From Micromonospora aurantiaca ATCC 27029 (GTDB taxonomy: Bacteria; Actinomycetota; Actinomycetes; Mycobacteriales; Micromonosporaceae), in assembly GCF_000145235.1 (NCBI RefSeq), contig NC_014391.1:4534001-4598000 (forward strand): 64,000 nucleotides of DNA. Direction: 5' to 3'. A program made the translations under genes and the position numbers. The notes beneath the pieces are model-generated. The model saw nothing but the letters and a program-made list of their open reading frames with translations. It ran no database searches and was not told where the DNA came from. Below, one piece after another: positions 1-8,190 of this stretch. Within the stretch, counting starts at the first letter, position 1, and each line of letters begins with the position of its first letter.

Positions 1-762
1 CCCGGGCTGGCTCGGCACCATCGGGGCGTCGGACAGCAGCGAATGGTGCAGCGCGCCGAGGGCGTGGCCCGGTTCGAGCCCAAGGTCCTCGATCATTCTG
101 CCGCGCAGGGTCCGGAAGACTTCGAGGGCCTCCTGACGGCGGCCGGAGCGGTGCAGTGCCAGCATGAGCGAAGCGTGCAGCTGCTCGTCGAGCGGGCGGG
201 TGAGGACGAGGGCTTTCAGTTCACTGACCAGCTCGTTGTGCCGGCCGAGGGTGAGATCGGCCTGAATGCGCAAATCGAGGATGCGGGCCCGGAGTTCTTC
301 GAGGCGGGTCACGTACGAGGTGAGCAACGCGCCGGGCACCACGTCGACCAACGCGGCCCCGCGCCACAGGGCGAGGGCACGGCGCAGCGTCGTCGCGGCC
401 CGCTCGGCGTCATCGGCCTCCAGTAGCGCGCGTCCCTCGGCGGCGTCGGTCTCGAACCGGTACAGGTCGACCGCCTCGTCCGGGACGTTGAGCAGGTAGC
501 CACCCGGTTTGGTGGACAGGATCGGCTCCGACCCGCACCCGACCAGGGCCCGGCGCAGCTTGTACACGTAGGTCTGCAGGGTCGTCATCGCGCTTGCCGG
601 AGGGTCCTGCTCCCACAGCTCGTCGATGAGCTCGCCGGTCTGCACGAGGGCGTTTCGACGCAGCAGGAGAAGCGAAATGACCTGGCGCGGCTTGGGTGCG
701 GTAGGAACGACCTCCCGTCCGTTGGCGTACATTTCCAGAGGCCCGAGCACTCGAAAGTCCAT
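1..762 (-). CDS. SARP-family transcriptional activator, partial (cut by left window edge)
   Basis: The reading frame opens at an ATG at 762 and is still open at base 1 (254 codons seen). The first ~95 residues begin MDFRVLGPLEMY and form an OmpR-type winged helix (Trans_reg_C). From about residue 100 the bacterial transcriptional activation domain (BTAD) follows, with the typical stretches DLYRFE, LWRGAALVDV and LHRSGRRQEALEVF. This is the layout of Streptomyces antibiotic regulatory proteins such as DnrI and ActII-ORF4, which bind heptameric repeats and switch on pathway promoters. The 3' end lies outside the window, so small SARP versus larger AfsR-like cannot be decided. Position at the edge of an aromatic PKS cluster suggests a pathway activator, and that the cluster extends further left. 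Confidence 0.9.
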   Translation of the reverse strand, partial: MDFRVLGPLEMYANGREVVPTAPKPRQVISLLLLRRNALVQTGELIDELWEQDPPASAMTTLQTYVYKLRRALVGCGSEPILSTKPGGYLLNVPDEAVDLYRFETDAAEGRALLEADDAERAATTLRRALALWRGAALVDVVPGALLTSYVTRLEELRARILDLRIQADLTLGRHNELVSELKALVLTRPLDEQLHASLMLALHRSGRRQEALEVFRTLRGRMIEDLGLEPGHALGALHHSLLSDAPMVPSQPG

Positions 763-776
763 TGAGTCCCCCAAAC

Positions 777-816
777 TCGACGTTCGGTGTAGACGAGGTC
801 GAGCGTAAACGACCTT
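777..816. promoter_or_regulatory. Possible SARP heptamer array upstream of the SARP gene
   Basis: In the 259-bp gap upstream of the SARP start, four heptamers recur with an 11-bp period: TCGACGT (777), TGTAGAC (788), TCGAGCG (799) and CGACCTT (810). SARP proteins bind direct repeats of TCGAGxx-like heptamers at about 11-bp spacing, so this could be an autoregulatory or divergent binding site. Only the first and third match the usual consensus well, so this is weak evidence. The rest of the gap is AT-richer (around 940-965) and holds no gene I can support. Confidence 0.3.
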
Positions 817-1021
817 TACACCGCAGGCCAAAGACTCGGGACCGCAGTGCACAAAGGAAGCAGAGAGTGGTATCGAAAGTAGTAGAGCGTCGATATGGGC
901 ATTTCAGAGGTGGCGTTGGCGACGAGTTGGGCGCCCAATTTGTTGCATGCATGTAAACATATTTTGCAGCCATCTTGGGAATGCTGGACAGCCGAGAGAT
1001 TGACCGGCCTTAAGGCCCCTG

Positions 1022-1798
1022 TCAATTCTTGGTGCGACCACGAAAGGGCCGCACCGCCCCTGCGACGAGGCCCGGCCGGGAGGAATTGCGGGCGCCCGGA
1101 GGTTGAATGATCGAGGCGGCCACCGCCTTGTTGACGGCATCGATTCGCGAGACCGCGCTGAGCTTGGCGAAGATGTTGCGCAGGTGCCGCTTCACGGTTG
1201 TCTCCGCGAGAGACAGACGGGTCGCGATCTGTGCGTTGCTGAGGCCCTCGGCGGTAGCAGCGAGCACTTCGAGTTCGCGCGGCGACAGCACTTCGTCGCG
1301 CCGGCCGTAGACATGGTCGAGGCTGCTGCGCGAGACTCCGAGCACGACCCGGGCCCGATCGCGCGAGACGGCTCGGACCGCGCTCACCAGGTCGTGCCGC
1401 GCCACGCTCTTGTGCAGATAGCCCCGCACGCCGACCTCGAGCAGATCGCGCACCAGCTCCGGGCCATCGAGCATGCTCAGGATGATGACGGCCGTGTCGG
1501 GTGACCCCTCCCTGATCCGGCGCACCGTGCCGACGGGGTCGCCACCCGGGATCTCGATGTCCAGCACGACGACATCGGGCCGGACCGCCATCGAGACGGT
1601 CACTGCGGTGACGCTGTCACCGGCCTCGGCGACGACCGACAGATCCTGCTCGGTCTCGAGGATCTGGCGCACCCCGTGCCGGATGAGGTCGTGGCCATCC
1701 ACGATCATCAATGTCGTCGGGCGGACGTGACCAACAGGCGACCCCATCGCCGGTGACGTCGAGTCGGGCTCCGATCGTGAATCGATCTTCATCAACAC
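1022..1798 (-). CDS. NarL/FixJ-type response regulator (atypical receiver)
   Basis: 258 residues. Residues ~28-145 are a receiver domain and ~168-230 a LuxR-type helix-turn-helix (LSPRELEVLAATAEGLSNAQIA ... TVKRHLRNIFAKL). The phosphoacceptor is D80 (VVVLD), and the conserved Lys is K130 (YLHK). The acidic pocket reads V-D34-G-H-D, so the usual second Asp is Gly; phosphorylation may be weak or ligand-replaced, as in some atypical antibiotic-cluster regulators. No histidine kinase is adjacent. It is divergent from the drrAB-like genes across a 190-bp gap with a strong inverted repeat, so it may regulate them or the PKS genes. Start ATG 1798 was chosen; a later in-frame start before the receiver is possible. 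Confidence 0.85.
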   Translation of the reverse strand: MLMKIDSRSEPDSTSPAMGSPVGHVRPTTLMIVDGHDLIRHGVRQILETEQDLSVVAEAGDSVTAVTVSMAVRPDVVVLDIEIPGGDPVGTVRRIREGSPDTAVIILSMLDGPELVRDLLEVGVRGYLHKSVARHDLVSAVRAVSRDRARVVLGVSRSSLDHVYGRRDEVLSPRELEVLAATAEGLSNAQIATRLSLAETTVKRHLRNIFAKLSAVSRIDAVNKAVAASIIQPPGARNSSRPGLVAGAVRPFRGRTKN

Positions 1799-1921
1799 CT
1801 CAGCGAGTCGGTGAGCACCCGCCAGCCCCCGCCGGAAACATGCCCCTGTGAGTGAAAAGAGTACGTCGATGCCTTACGAAAGAGTACCAGCGAAGCCCAT
1901 TCTGCCAAGAGATCGAATCTC

Positions 1922-1943
1922 AATGGAACATCAGTGTTCCATT
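1922..1943. promoter_or_regulatory. 18-bp perfect dyad, candidate operator for the drrAB-like genes
   Basis: AATGGAACA (1922-1930), spacer TCAG, TGTTCCATT (1935-1943): perfect 9-bp arms. It lies about 50 bp upstream of the drrA-like start in the divergent gap 1799-1990, the place expected for a repressor site. The cluster encodes a TetR regulator at 11202-11780. That gene's own upstream region has a partly similar GGAACATnnGTG string near 11814, which suggests, without proving, a shared site. Confidence 0.5.
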
Positions 1944-1990
1944 ACTGGAGTTTCGTGTGCTAGATTCAGGGCGCCGAGAGGAGGCGCAGC

Positions 1991-2977
1991 ATGCCGACCA
2001 GACCTGCGCTCATCGCCCGTGACCTGTGCAAGAAGCTAGGCAAGACGAAGGCGTTGGACGGCTTCGACCTCACGGTCATGGAGGGCACCGTGTGTGGCCT
2101 TCTCGGCCCGAACGGCGCGGGCAAGACCACCGCGGTGCGCATCCTGACAACCCTGCTTCTGCCCGACAGCGGCAGCGCGACCGTCGCCGGGTTCGACGTG
2201 GTACGCGAGCCCGCCCGGGTGCGCTTCCAGATCGGACTCACCGGGCAGCAGCCGACCGTCGACGAGATGCTGACAGGCCGCGAGAACCTGCGCATGTGGG
2301 GCCGCCTGTACCATCTTCCGGCCCGGGCGGCGCGGATCCGCGCCGACGAGCTGCTGGAACAGTTCAGGCTCACCGACGCAGCCGACAAGCAGGTTCGGCA
2401 CTACTCCGGCGGCATGCGCCGCCGGCTCGATCTTGCCATCGCGTTCATCCTCGCCCCACGGTTGCTCTTTCTCGACGAGCCGACCACCGGCCTCGACCCT
2501 CGGAGCCGCAACGAGGTCTGGAACGCCGTGCGCATGTTGACCCACGGCGGTACCACCGTTCTGCTGACGACGCAGTACCTCGACGAGGCCGACCAGCTCG
2601 CCGATCAGATCGCCGTGATGGCCCACGGCCGCGTGATCGCCGACGACACCCCGGAGCAGCTCAAGTCGACCCTCGGCGGCGACCAGCTCGACATCGTCGT
2701 GCGCGACGCCGCTGAGCTGGCCGCGGCTACCGCCCTGGTGGAACGCGTCACGACGCAGAGTGCGCACAGCGAGCCAGACACCCGCCGCATCAATGCTCCG
2801 GTCAAAGACCGGGTCGGCACGCTCGTCGAGGTGACGCGCCGGCTCGCTGAGGCCGGCATCGACGTCGCTGACATCGCGCTGCGCAGGCCGACCCTCGACG
2901 AGGTGTTCCTGCGGCTGACCGCAGACCCGGCGCAGGAGGGCATACCCATCGATCAGACCAAGGAGCCGGTCGGATGA
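1991..2977 (+). CDS. drrA: Daunorubicin-resistance-type ABC transporter ATP-binding protein (DrrA-like)
   Basis: 328 residues. Walker A is GPNGAGKT at 39-46, the ABC signature YSGGM at 138-142, and Walker B LLFLDEP with D162/E163. The C-terminal ~100 residues (VERV..., DIALRRPTLDEVFLRLT) are the DUF4162-like tail typical of DrrA. It powers export of a hydrophobic glycosylated polyketide and gives producer self-resistance. It overlaps the next gene (permease) by ATGA at 2974-2977, so the two are translationally coupled. Start ATG 1991 has GAGGAGG-like purines just upstream (1978-1985). Confidence 0.93.
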   Translation: MPTRPALIARDLCKKLGKTKALDGFDLTVMEGTVCGLLGPNGAGKTTAVRILTTLLLPDSGSATVAGFDVVREPARVRFQIGLTGQQPTVDEMLTGRENLRMWGRLYHLPARAARIRADELLEQFRLTDAADKQVRHYSGGMRRRLDLAIAFILAPRLLFLDEPTTGLDPRSRNEVWNAVRMLTHGGTTVLLTTQYLDEADQLADQIAVMAHGRVIADDTPEQLKSTLGGDQLDIVVRDAAELAAATALVERVTTQSAHSEPDTRRINAPVKDRVGTLVEVTRRLAEAGIDVADIALRRPTLDEVFLRLTADPAQEGIPIDQTKEPVG

Positions 2978-3798
2978 ACCCGACGGTCGTATCGTCGCCG
3001 GACCGCCTCACCGGACACCTGCGCTGGACGTTGACCGAGAGCTTCGTCATGTGGCATCGCAACCTGATCAGCTGGGTTCGCGTGCCGATTCAGATGGCAT
3101 ACAGCCTGTTCTGGCCGGTTGAGATGGTCGTGCTGTTCGGCTTCGTGTTCGGCGGCGCGATGGCCGTCGACGGGGTCGACAACTACCGCGAATACCTCAT
3201 GCCGGGCCTGTTCGGCCAGACCATGCTCTTCGGCATCGTCACCACCCTGATGACGGTCGCCAACGACAGCTCCAAGGGGGTGACCGACCGCCTCCGCTCG
3301 ATGCCGATCTCGCGTTCGTCGGTCGTGCTCGGGCACTGCTTCACCGGAATGTTCCACTCCTTCCTCGAACTGGTCAGCCTGATCCTGTGCGGCCTGGCCA
3401 TCGGCTGGCGCTGGCACAACGGCTGGGAGAGCGCCGTTCTGGCGGTGCTGCTACTGCTGTTGCTGCGATACTCGCTGATCTGGGTGGGCATCTACATCGG
3501 ACTCCGGCTCTCCCCGGAGGCCGCCGGGTCGTCGTTCGTGGTGCTGTTTCCGGTCTCGCTGCTGGCCAACACGTTCGTGTCGCCGGAGCAGATGCCGACG
3601 TGGCTACGGGTCATGTCCGAATGGAACCCACTCTCGGCGACCATCGGTGCCAGCGCCGAACTGTTCGGCAATCCCGGGCGCACCGGTGGTTCCTGGGCCG
3701 CGGACCACGCCACCCTTCTGGCCATCGTCTGGCCGCTGGTGATCACCGCGGTCTTCCTCCCGCTGGCCGTGCGCCGGTGGCGCAACCTGAGCCGGTGA
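2974..3798 (+). CDS. drrB: ABC-2 type permease, DrrB-like
   Basis: 274 residues with about six hydrophobic membrane segments and the ABC-2 layout: a cytosolic N-terminus, then a long conserved loop around NDSSKGVTDRLRSMPISRSSVVLG that contacts the ATPase. It forms the membrane half of the DrrAB exporter with the preceding gene, which it overlaps by 4 bp. The length is close to that of DrrB (~283). The C-terminus ends VRRWRNLSR. About 110 bp of non-coding sequence follow before the next gene; I see no clear terminator there, so readthrough into the monooxygenase gene is possible. Confidence 0.92.
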   Translation: MNPTVVSSPDRLTGHLRWTLTESFVMWHRNLISWVRVPIQMAYSLFWPVEMVVLFGFVFGGAMAVDGVDNYREYLMPGLFGQTMLFGIVTTLMTVANDSSKGVTDRLRSMPISRSSVVLGHCFTGMFHSFLELVSLILCGLAIGWRWHNGWESAVLAVLLLLLLRYSLIWVGIYIGLRLSPEAAGSSFVVLFPVSLLANTFVSPEQMPTWLRVMSEWNPLSATIGASAELFGNPGRTGGSWAADHATLLAIVWPLVITAVFLPLAVRRWRNLSR

Positions 3799-3907
3799 CG
3801 CGCCGGCCGACCAGCGATCGTCGATCCCCGCGCGAGGCGTCCCTGCCAGCCTGACCGGCGCCCGGGCCCGGTAGGCCCGACGCCGCACCGTAGCGAAGGG
3901 CGATCAG

Positions 3908-4231
3908 GTGGCAGGTAACGAACCGACCGGACCGGTAGCACCGGTCACATTCATCAACCGCTTCACGGTGCACGCGTCCGCGGAGGAGTTCGAACGGACG
4001 TTCGCCGCGACCACCGCGTTCATGGCCGCGCAGGACGGCTACCTCGGCAACACGTTGCTGCGACACACGACCGACGAGCAGAGCTACGTCAACATCGCGG
4101 TGTGGCGCGACGCCGAACGATTCCACAACGCGCTGGCACAACCCGGATTCACCCCGCACGCCCGCGCCCTGCGAGCCCTGAGCAGCAGCGAACCGAACCT
4201 GTACCGGGAAGTCGCCGGAGAGCAGCGATGA
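3908..4231 (+). CDS. Cofactor-independent anthrone monooxygenase (ABM fold, SnoaB/AknX/ActVA-Orf6-like)
   Basis: 107 residues with a GTG start. It belongs to the antibiotic biosynthesis monooxygenase family: small ferredoxin-like dimers that oxidise an anthrone to a quinone with O2 and no cofactor. N17 (FINRF), N62 and W66 (YVNIAVW) fall where SnoaB has the Asn/Asn/Trp set described as important (N18/N63/W67, from memory). The likely role is C-12 oxygenation of the tetracyclic/tricyclic anthrone during anthracyclinone formation. The stop overlaps the start of the next gene by ATGA (4228-4231). Confidence 0.88.
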   Translation: MAGNEPTGPVAPVTFINRFTVHASAEEFERTFAATTAFMAAQDGYLGNTLLRHTTDEQSYVNIAVWRDAERFHNALAQPGFTPHARALRALSSSEPNLYREVAGEQR

Positions 4232-5829
4232 CCCCGTTGACCCGCCGCCGGTTGCTCGGCGGATCGATCGTCGCGGGCGGCTCCGCACTCGTCGGCGGTA
4301 TCGGCGCGCCCGGCGGCGCCGCGGCCGCCGGCTGCGCACCCGAGTTCGGCGCGGTGAGCGTCGGGCGCGACGACCCGCGCTACCAGGAGCTCACGATCCG
4401 GGGCGCGAACCGCCGCTTCACCGGCACACCCGACTCGGTACGGCTGGTGAATACCCCCGCCCAGGTCGTCGAGGCGGTCCGGGACGCCCGGCGCACCGGA
4501 GCCCGGCTCGCGGTGCGCAGCGGCGGGCACTGCTTCGAGGACTTCGTCGACAGCCCCGAGGTTCGCCTGGTCATCGACGTCTCCGAGATGCGCGGCATCT
4601 CCTACGACCCGGTGCACCGGGCCATCTCCGTGCAGTCGGGAGCAACGCTGGGCCAGCTGTACCGGACGCTGTACCTCGCGTGGGGTGTCACTCTGCCGGC
4701 CGGCGTCTGCCCCAGTGTCGGAATCGGCGGGCACCTCGCCGGTGGTGGCTACGGCACGCTGGCGCTACGGCACGGGCTCGCGGCCGACCATCTCTACGGC
4801 GTCGAGGTCGTCGTCGTCGATGCGTCAGGACGGGTGCGCACGGTCGTCGCGACCCGGGCGCCGAACGACCCGAACCGCGACCTCTGGTGGGCGCACACCG
4901 GCGGCGGCGGCGGGAACTTCGGCGTCGTCACCCGCTACCTGCTGCGCTCCCCCGGCGCGACGGGCGCCAGCGCAGCCGCCCTGCTGCCCCGGCCGCCCGC
5001 CACGCTGCTGCACGCCGCGGTCAACTGGAACTGGAGCGACATCAACGAGCAGATCTTCCTCCGCCTCGTCCACAACTTCTGCCGGTGGCACGAGGAGCAC
5101 GGCGGCGACGGGACGACCGACACCGGAATCGACGCGGGAATCTTCCTCTACCATAAGATCAACGGTCAGATCCAGCTCGGGGTGAACGTCGACGGCACCC
5201 GCCCGGATGCCGACGCGCTGCTCACCGGATACCTGGCCGCGCTGTCCGACGGACTCGGCATCACCAACACCGAGGAACGGTCGGTGACTCCGTGGCTGAA
5301 GGCCACCCTGTCGATGCCGCCTGCCGGCGACTACTCGTTCAAGGCCAAGGACGCGTTCCTGCGTACGGGCTGGACCGGCGAACAACTGTCCACCCTGTAC
5401 CGCTATCTGTCCGAGGGCAGCTACGAGTTCTACGGCAGCAATGCCTTCATCGGGTACTTCGGCGGGAAGGTGAACACCGTCGATGCAGCGTCCACGGCGA
5501 TGGCGCACCGCGACGCGCGCTTCGCCTCGGTGATCCAGTCGGTGTGGTTCACGCCCGAGCAGGAGACCAAGCTCCTCACCTGGGCCCGCGAGTGCTACCG
5601 CGATGTGTACGCCTCCACCGGCGGCGTACCGGTGCCGGGTGAGGCCTACAGCGGTACCTACATCAACTACCCGGACGTCGACATCGCCGATCCCGCGTGG
5701 AACCGGTCAGGGGTGCCCTGGCATGCGTTCTACTACCGCGACAACTATCCACGGCTGCAGCGGGTCAAGCGGACATACGACCCGCTCGACGTGTTCCACC
5801 ACGGGCTATCCGTTCGGGCCTGGGAGTAG
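4228..5829 (+). CDS. Secreted bicovalent-FAD oxidoreductase (BBE family, AknOx/GilR-like)
   Basis: 533 residues from ATG 4228. The N-terminus carries a Tat signal (TRRRLLGGS, then a hydrophobic Ala/Gly stretch), so the enzyme is probably exported folded. The PCMH FAD-binding domain has H101 in RSGGHC and C161 in PAGVCPSVGIGGH, the two residues that bind FAD twice covalently in AknOx and GilR. The C-terminal berberine-bridge segment ends YNxYDPLDVFHH-like (RTYDPLDVFHHGLSVR). Known relatives oxidise a terminal deoxysugar after glycosylation (rhodinose to aculose in aclacinomycin) or form a lactone, so a late extracellular sugar tailoring step is likely. A longer open frame upstream (from 4102) overlaps the monooxygenase gene and lacks the Tat context at its start. 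Confidence 0.9.
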   Translation: MTPLTRRRLLGGSIVAGGSALVGGIGAPGGAAAAGCAPEFGAVSVGRDDPRYQELTIRGANRRFTGTPDSVRLVNTPAQVVEAVRDARRTGARLAVRSGGHCFEDFVDSPEVRLVIDVSEMRGISYDPVHRAISVQSGATLGQLYRTLYLAWGVTLPAGVCPSVGIGGHLAGGGYGTLALRHGLAADHLYGVEVVVVDASGRVRTVVATRAPNDPNRDLWWAHTGGGGGNFGVVTRYLLRSPGATGASAAALLPRPPATLLHAAVNWNWSDINEQIFLRLVHNFCRWHEEHGGDGTTDTGIDAGIFLYHKINGQIQLGVNVDGTRPDADALLTGYLAALSDGLGITNTEERSVTPWLKATLSMPPAGDYSFKAKDAFLRTGWTGEQLSTLYRYLSEGSYEFYGSNAFIGYFGGKVNTVDAASTAMAHRDARFASVIQSVWFTPEQETKLLTWARECYRDVYASTGGVPVPGEAYSGTYINYPDVDIADPAWNRSGVPWHAFYYRDNYPRLQRVKRTYDPLDVFHHGLSVRAWE

Positions 5830-5832
5830 ACG

Positions 5833-6660
5833 ATGAGGATTCTGATCACCGGTGCGACCGGCAACGTGGGCCGGCACCTCATCGCGCATCTCCTCGCCCT
5901 GCGCGTCGAGGTACGCGCGCTGACCCGCCAGGAACCAGCCGTCGCCGGGTTACCCGCGGGCGTCGAGATCGTCCGGGGCGACCTCGCGGCACCGGACACC
6001 CTCGGTCCCGCCTTCGACGGCGTCGACCGGATGTTCCTCTTCCCGGTCGCGGAAACCGCCGGGGCGGTGGCCGAGCGCGCCCGCGCCGCCGGGATCCGCC
6101 GCGCCGTCGTGCTCTCCTCGGACGCGGTCACCGACGGCACCGACACCGTCTACCACCTGCCGGTGGAGCGCGCGATTGAGAAGTCCGGCCTCGAGTGGAC
6201 CCACGTGCGGCCCGGCGAGTTCGCGCTCAACAAGCTGGACACCTGGGGTCGCTCGATCCGCGAGAAGGGCGTGGTGCGTGCGGCCTACCCGGCGGCGCGC
6301 GGCGTACCGGTGCACGAGGCCGACATCGCGGCCGTCGCGGCGGCGGCGCTCACGAGCAACGACCACGTGGGCGCCGCGTACCGCGTGACCGGTCCGCAGC
6401 AGCTGACGCCGGGTGAGCAGGTGGCCGCGATCGCGACCGGCATCGGCCGTCCGCTCACGTTCATCGAGGTGAGCCCGGCGGAGGCACGCGCGGACCTGAT
6501 CGGCCTCGGCTTCCCGGAGCAGATCGCCGACTACCTCCTCGCCTTCGAGGAGCGGTGGGTCGAACATCCACCGCAGGTCTCTCCCGATGCCGAACGGGTG
6601 ATCGGCCGCCAGACCCGCACGCTCGCCGAATGGGCCGCCGACCACGTCGCGGACTTCTGA
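5833..6660 (+). CDS. NmrA-like NAD(P)-binding oxidoreductase, copy 1
   Basis: 275 residues. The N-terminal Rossmann motif is GATGNVG (residues 7-13). It is an atypical SDR of the NmrA/TMR family, without a classical Tyr-xxx-Lys pair that I can place. It starts 3 bp after the FAD oxidase gene and is probably co-transcribed with it. A paralogue lies at 10294-11160 on the other strand; the two share DRMFLFPVAET / ERMYLFPAPET, SGLEWTHVRPGEFA and the C-terminal AEWA/AQWA-DH ending. Substrate is not evident; candidates are a quinone/anthracyclinone or a keto-sugar. Confidence 0.8.
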   Translation: MRILITGATGNVGRHLIAHLLALRVEVRALTRQEPAVAGLPAGVEIVRGDLAAPDTLGPAFDGVDRMFLFPVAETAGAVAERARAAGIRRAVVLSSDAVTDGTDTVYHLPVERAIEKSGLEWTHVRPGEFALNKLDTWGRSIREKGVVRAAYPAARGVPVHEADIAAVAAAALTSNDHVGAAYRVTGPQQLTPGEQVAAIATGIGRPLTFIEVSPAEARADLIGLGFPEQIADYLLAFEERWVEHPPQVSPDAERVIGRQTRTLAEWAADHVADF

Positions 6661-6680
6661 CCGGACTCCCGAGAGAAGAC

Positions 6681-6728
6681 CGGGTCGCTGTGTTCGTCGG
6701 TCACCTGACCGACGAACACAGCGACCCG
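6681..6728. terminator. 23-bp perfect stem-loop, bidirectional terminator
   Basis: Arms 6681-6703 and 6706-6728 are exact reverse complements separated by only CC. The right arm directly abuts the TAA stop (6729-6731) of the leftward methyltransferase gene, and the left arm starts 20 bp after the stop of the rightward NmrA-like gene. This is a strong convergent-gene terminator without a U-tract, as usual in high-GC actinomycetes. Confidence 0.85.
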
Positions 6729-7604
6729 TTATCGCACCGGAGGCGTCTGCGCGGTGACGAACCGGACCGGGGTGTCGATGACGAGCGGTCCCGCGCCGTC
6801 GCGCATCTCATCGAGGGCCTTGATGAGCCGGGCCCGCAGCGCGGCGGCGTCGTCGGCGGTCAGGTGGTCCCACATCAGCCGCATGCCGTGCGTGTGTGAC
6901 CAGTCGACCCAAACCTCTCCGGTGGCCGCGACGAGCGGTACCGCCTCGTCATGCACGTCGACATCGACGAATCCCGCCGCCTCCATTGTCGCGCGCAGGT
7001 CGGCCGGGCCCTCCAGCCAGCTGTTGAAGCGCCGCTGCAGCGCCTCCGGCCGCCATTGCTCGGGCAGGCTGCGCAACAGATCGTTCGGAATCAGCTCGGT
7101 GAAGACCGGCGGGAGGAAGGGAAAGGTGCCGGTGCGGAACTGGGGGCTGGTGAAGCCAATCCGGCCGCCCGGCACCAACACCTGCGCGTAGCGGCGCAAC
7201 GCGCTGCGCACGTCGGGCAGGAAGATGAGGCTGTAACTGCCGATCACGACGTCGAACGAGGCCGCCGGGAAGTCGACCCGTTCGCCGTCCATGACGCGTG
7301 CCTCGACGTTGCCGACGCCGCGCCGGGCGGCTTCGGCACGGGCTGTTTCGACCATGCCCGCCGCGATGTCGATGCCGACGACGCGGCCGGCCGGACCGAC
7401 CCGGGCCGCAGCCGGGAACAGGCAGGCGCCGGAGCCGCAGCCGACGTCGAGGACCCGGTGGCCGGGTGCGGGCGCGACACGCTCGACCAGCCGTCGCCCC
7501 ATCGGTCCGAAGAACTCGACCCCGAGCCGGTCGTAGGTCCCGGCGACCCGGTCGAAAGCAGCGGCCACCTCGGTCTTGTAGTCCGAGGCCTTGAGCGTCG
7601 TCAC
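6729..7604 (-). CDS. SAM-dependent O-methyltransferase, aklanonic/nogalonic acid type (DnrC/AknG/SnoaC-like)
   Basis: About 291 residues from GTG 7604, which overlaps the stop of the upstream cyclase gene by GTGA; an ATG at 7631 is also open. Class I Rossmann methyltransferase: motif I VLDVGCGSGACLF, motif II VVGIDIA, post-motif FDVVIGSYSLIFLPD. The N-terminal FFGPMGRRLVERV region resembles aklanonic acid methyltransferases, which esterify the terminal carboxylate before fourth-ring closure. Coupling to a SnoaL-type cyclase, the enzyme that uses the methyl ester, supports this strongly. Other small-molecule methylation remains possible. Confidence 0.83.
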   Translation of the reverse strand: MTTLKASDYKTEVAAAFDRVAGTYDRLGVEFFGPMGRRLVERVAPAPGHRVLDVGCGSGACLFPAAARVGPAGRVVGIDIAAGMVETARAEAARRGVGNVEARVMDGERVDFPAASFDVVIGSYSLIFLPDVRSALRRYAQVLVPGGRIGFTSPQFRTGTFPFLPPVFTELIPNDLLRSLPEQWRPEALQRRFNSWLEGPADLRATMEAAGFVDVDVHDEAVPLVAATGEVWVDWSHTHGMRLMWDHLTADDAAALRARLIKALDEMRDGAGPLVIDTPVRFVTAQTPPVR

Positions 7605-8035
7605 GGCCGCCACCCGCCGTTCTCCGGCCACGGGTCACCGAGCTGGCGCAGGGTGCCCTGGAAGTCGGGCCAGTCGCGGTGGTCGCGGATCTTGCCGTCG
7701 ACGATCCGGAAGAGGTGGATCTGCTCGCCGGCGAAGCGCCGGCCGGTCGGCGGGATCCCGACGAGGTTGCCGACGTGACGGCCGTACAGCACAAGGTGGG
7801 CGCGGACCCATTCGCCGTTCTCGGTAACGTTGATCTCTTCGAGGTGCGCCTCCTCGGAGAACGTCCGGCGTACCCAGGCGACGACCATCGCGAAGGCCTT
7901 CGGACCCTGCGAGATGCCGTGTTCGAGCGTCGCCGGGTTGAGGTACTCGTCGTGGATGTACTCGTCGACGTCGTCGGTCTTGCCGGTGTTGAACGCGTTG
8001 ATCACGCGCCGTACGGCGTCGGTCTGACTGCTCAT
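7601..8035 (-). CDS. snoaL: Fourth-ring polyketide cyclase, SnoaL/AknH family
   Basis: 144 residues, the length of SnoaL. NTF2/SnoaL fold with D121 (DHRDWPDF) and H107, matching the catalytic Asp121 and neighbouring His of SnoaL. SnoaL and AknH close ring A by intramolecular aldol condensation of nogalonic/aklanonic acid methyl ester. Residues 15 and 51, which govern C-9 stereochemistry in AknH (Tyr15, Asn51), are Phe and Val here, as in SnoaL-like rather than AknH-like enzymes (recalled from the AknH structural work). This points to the nogalamycin-type 9S series. The gene is first of a two-gene leftward unit with the methyltransferase. Confidence 0.92.
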   Translation of the reverse strand: MSSQTDAVRRVINAFNTGKTDDVDEYIHDEYLNPATLEHGISQGPKAFAMVVAWVRRTFSEEAHLEEINVTENGEWVRAHLVLYGRHVGNLVGIPPTGRRFAGEQIHLFRIVDGKIRDHRDWPDFQGTLRQLGDPWPENGGWRP

Positions 8036-8190
8036 GCGGTGCTCCTACCGATGGTCGGGGCGGTTGCCCGACCCTGGCAGCAGCCGATCGTCACCGGTTC
8101 GAACCCGGCTCGAACGGCGCTCGCCCACACGTACCCGACGGTCCGGTCTCCAGACAGACCCGCTCGAGGTGCGGAGCGCAGAATCCGGCC

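Noticed and set aside
3820..3900. Possible terminator after drrB
   Set aside because: Only short imperfect GC pairings (CCGGGCCCGG-like), no convincing stem.
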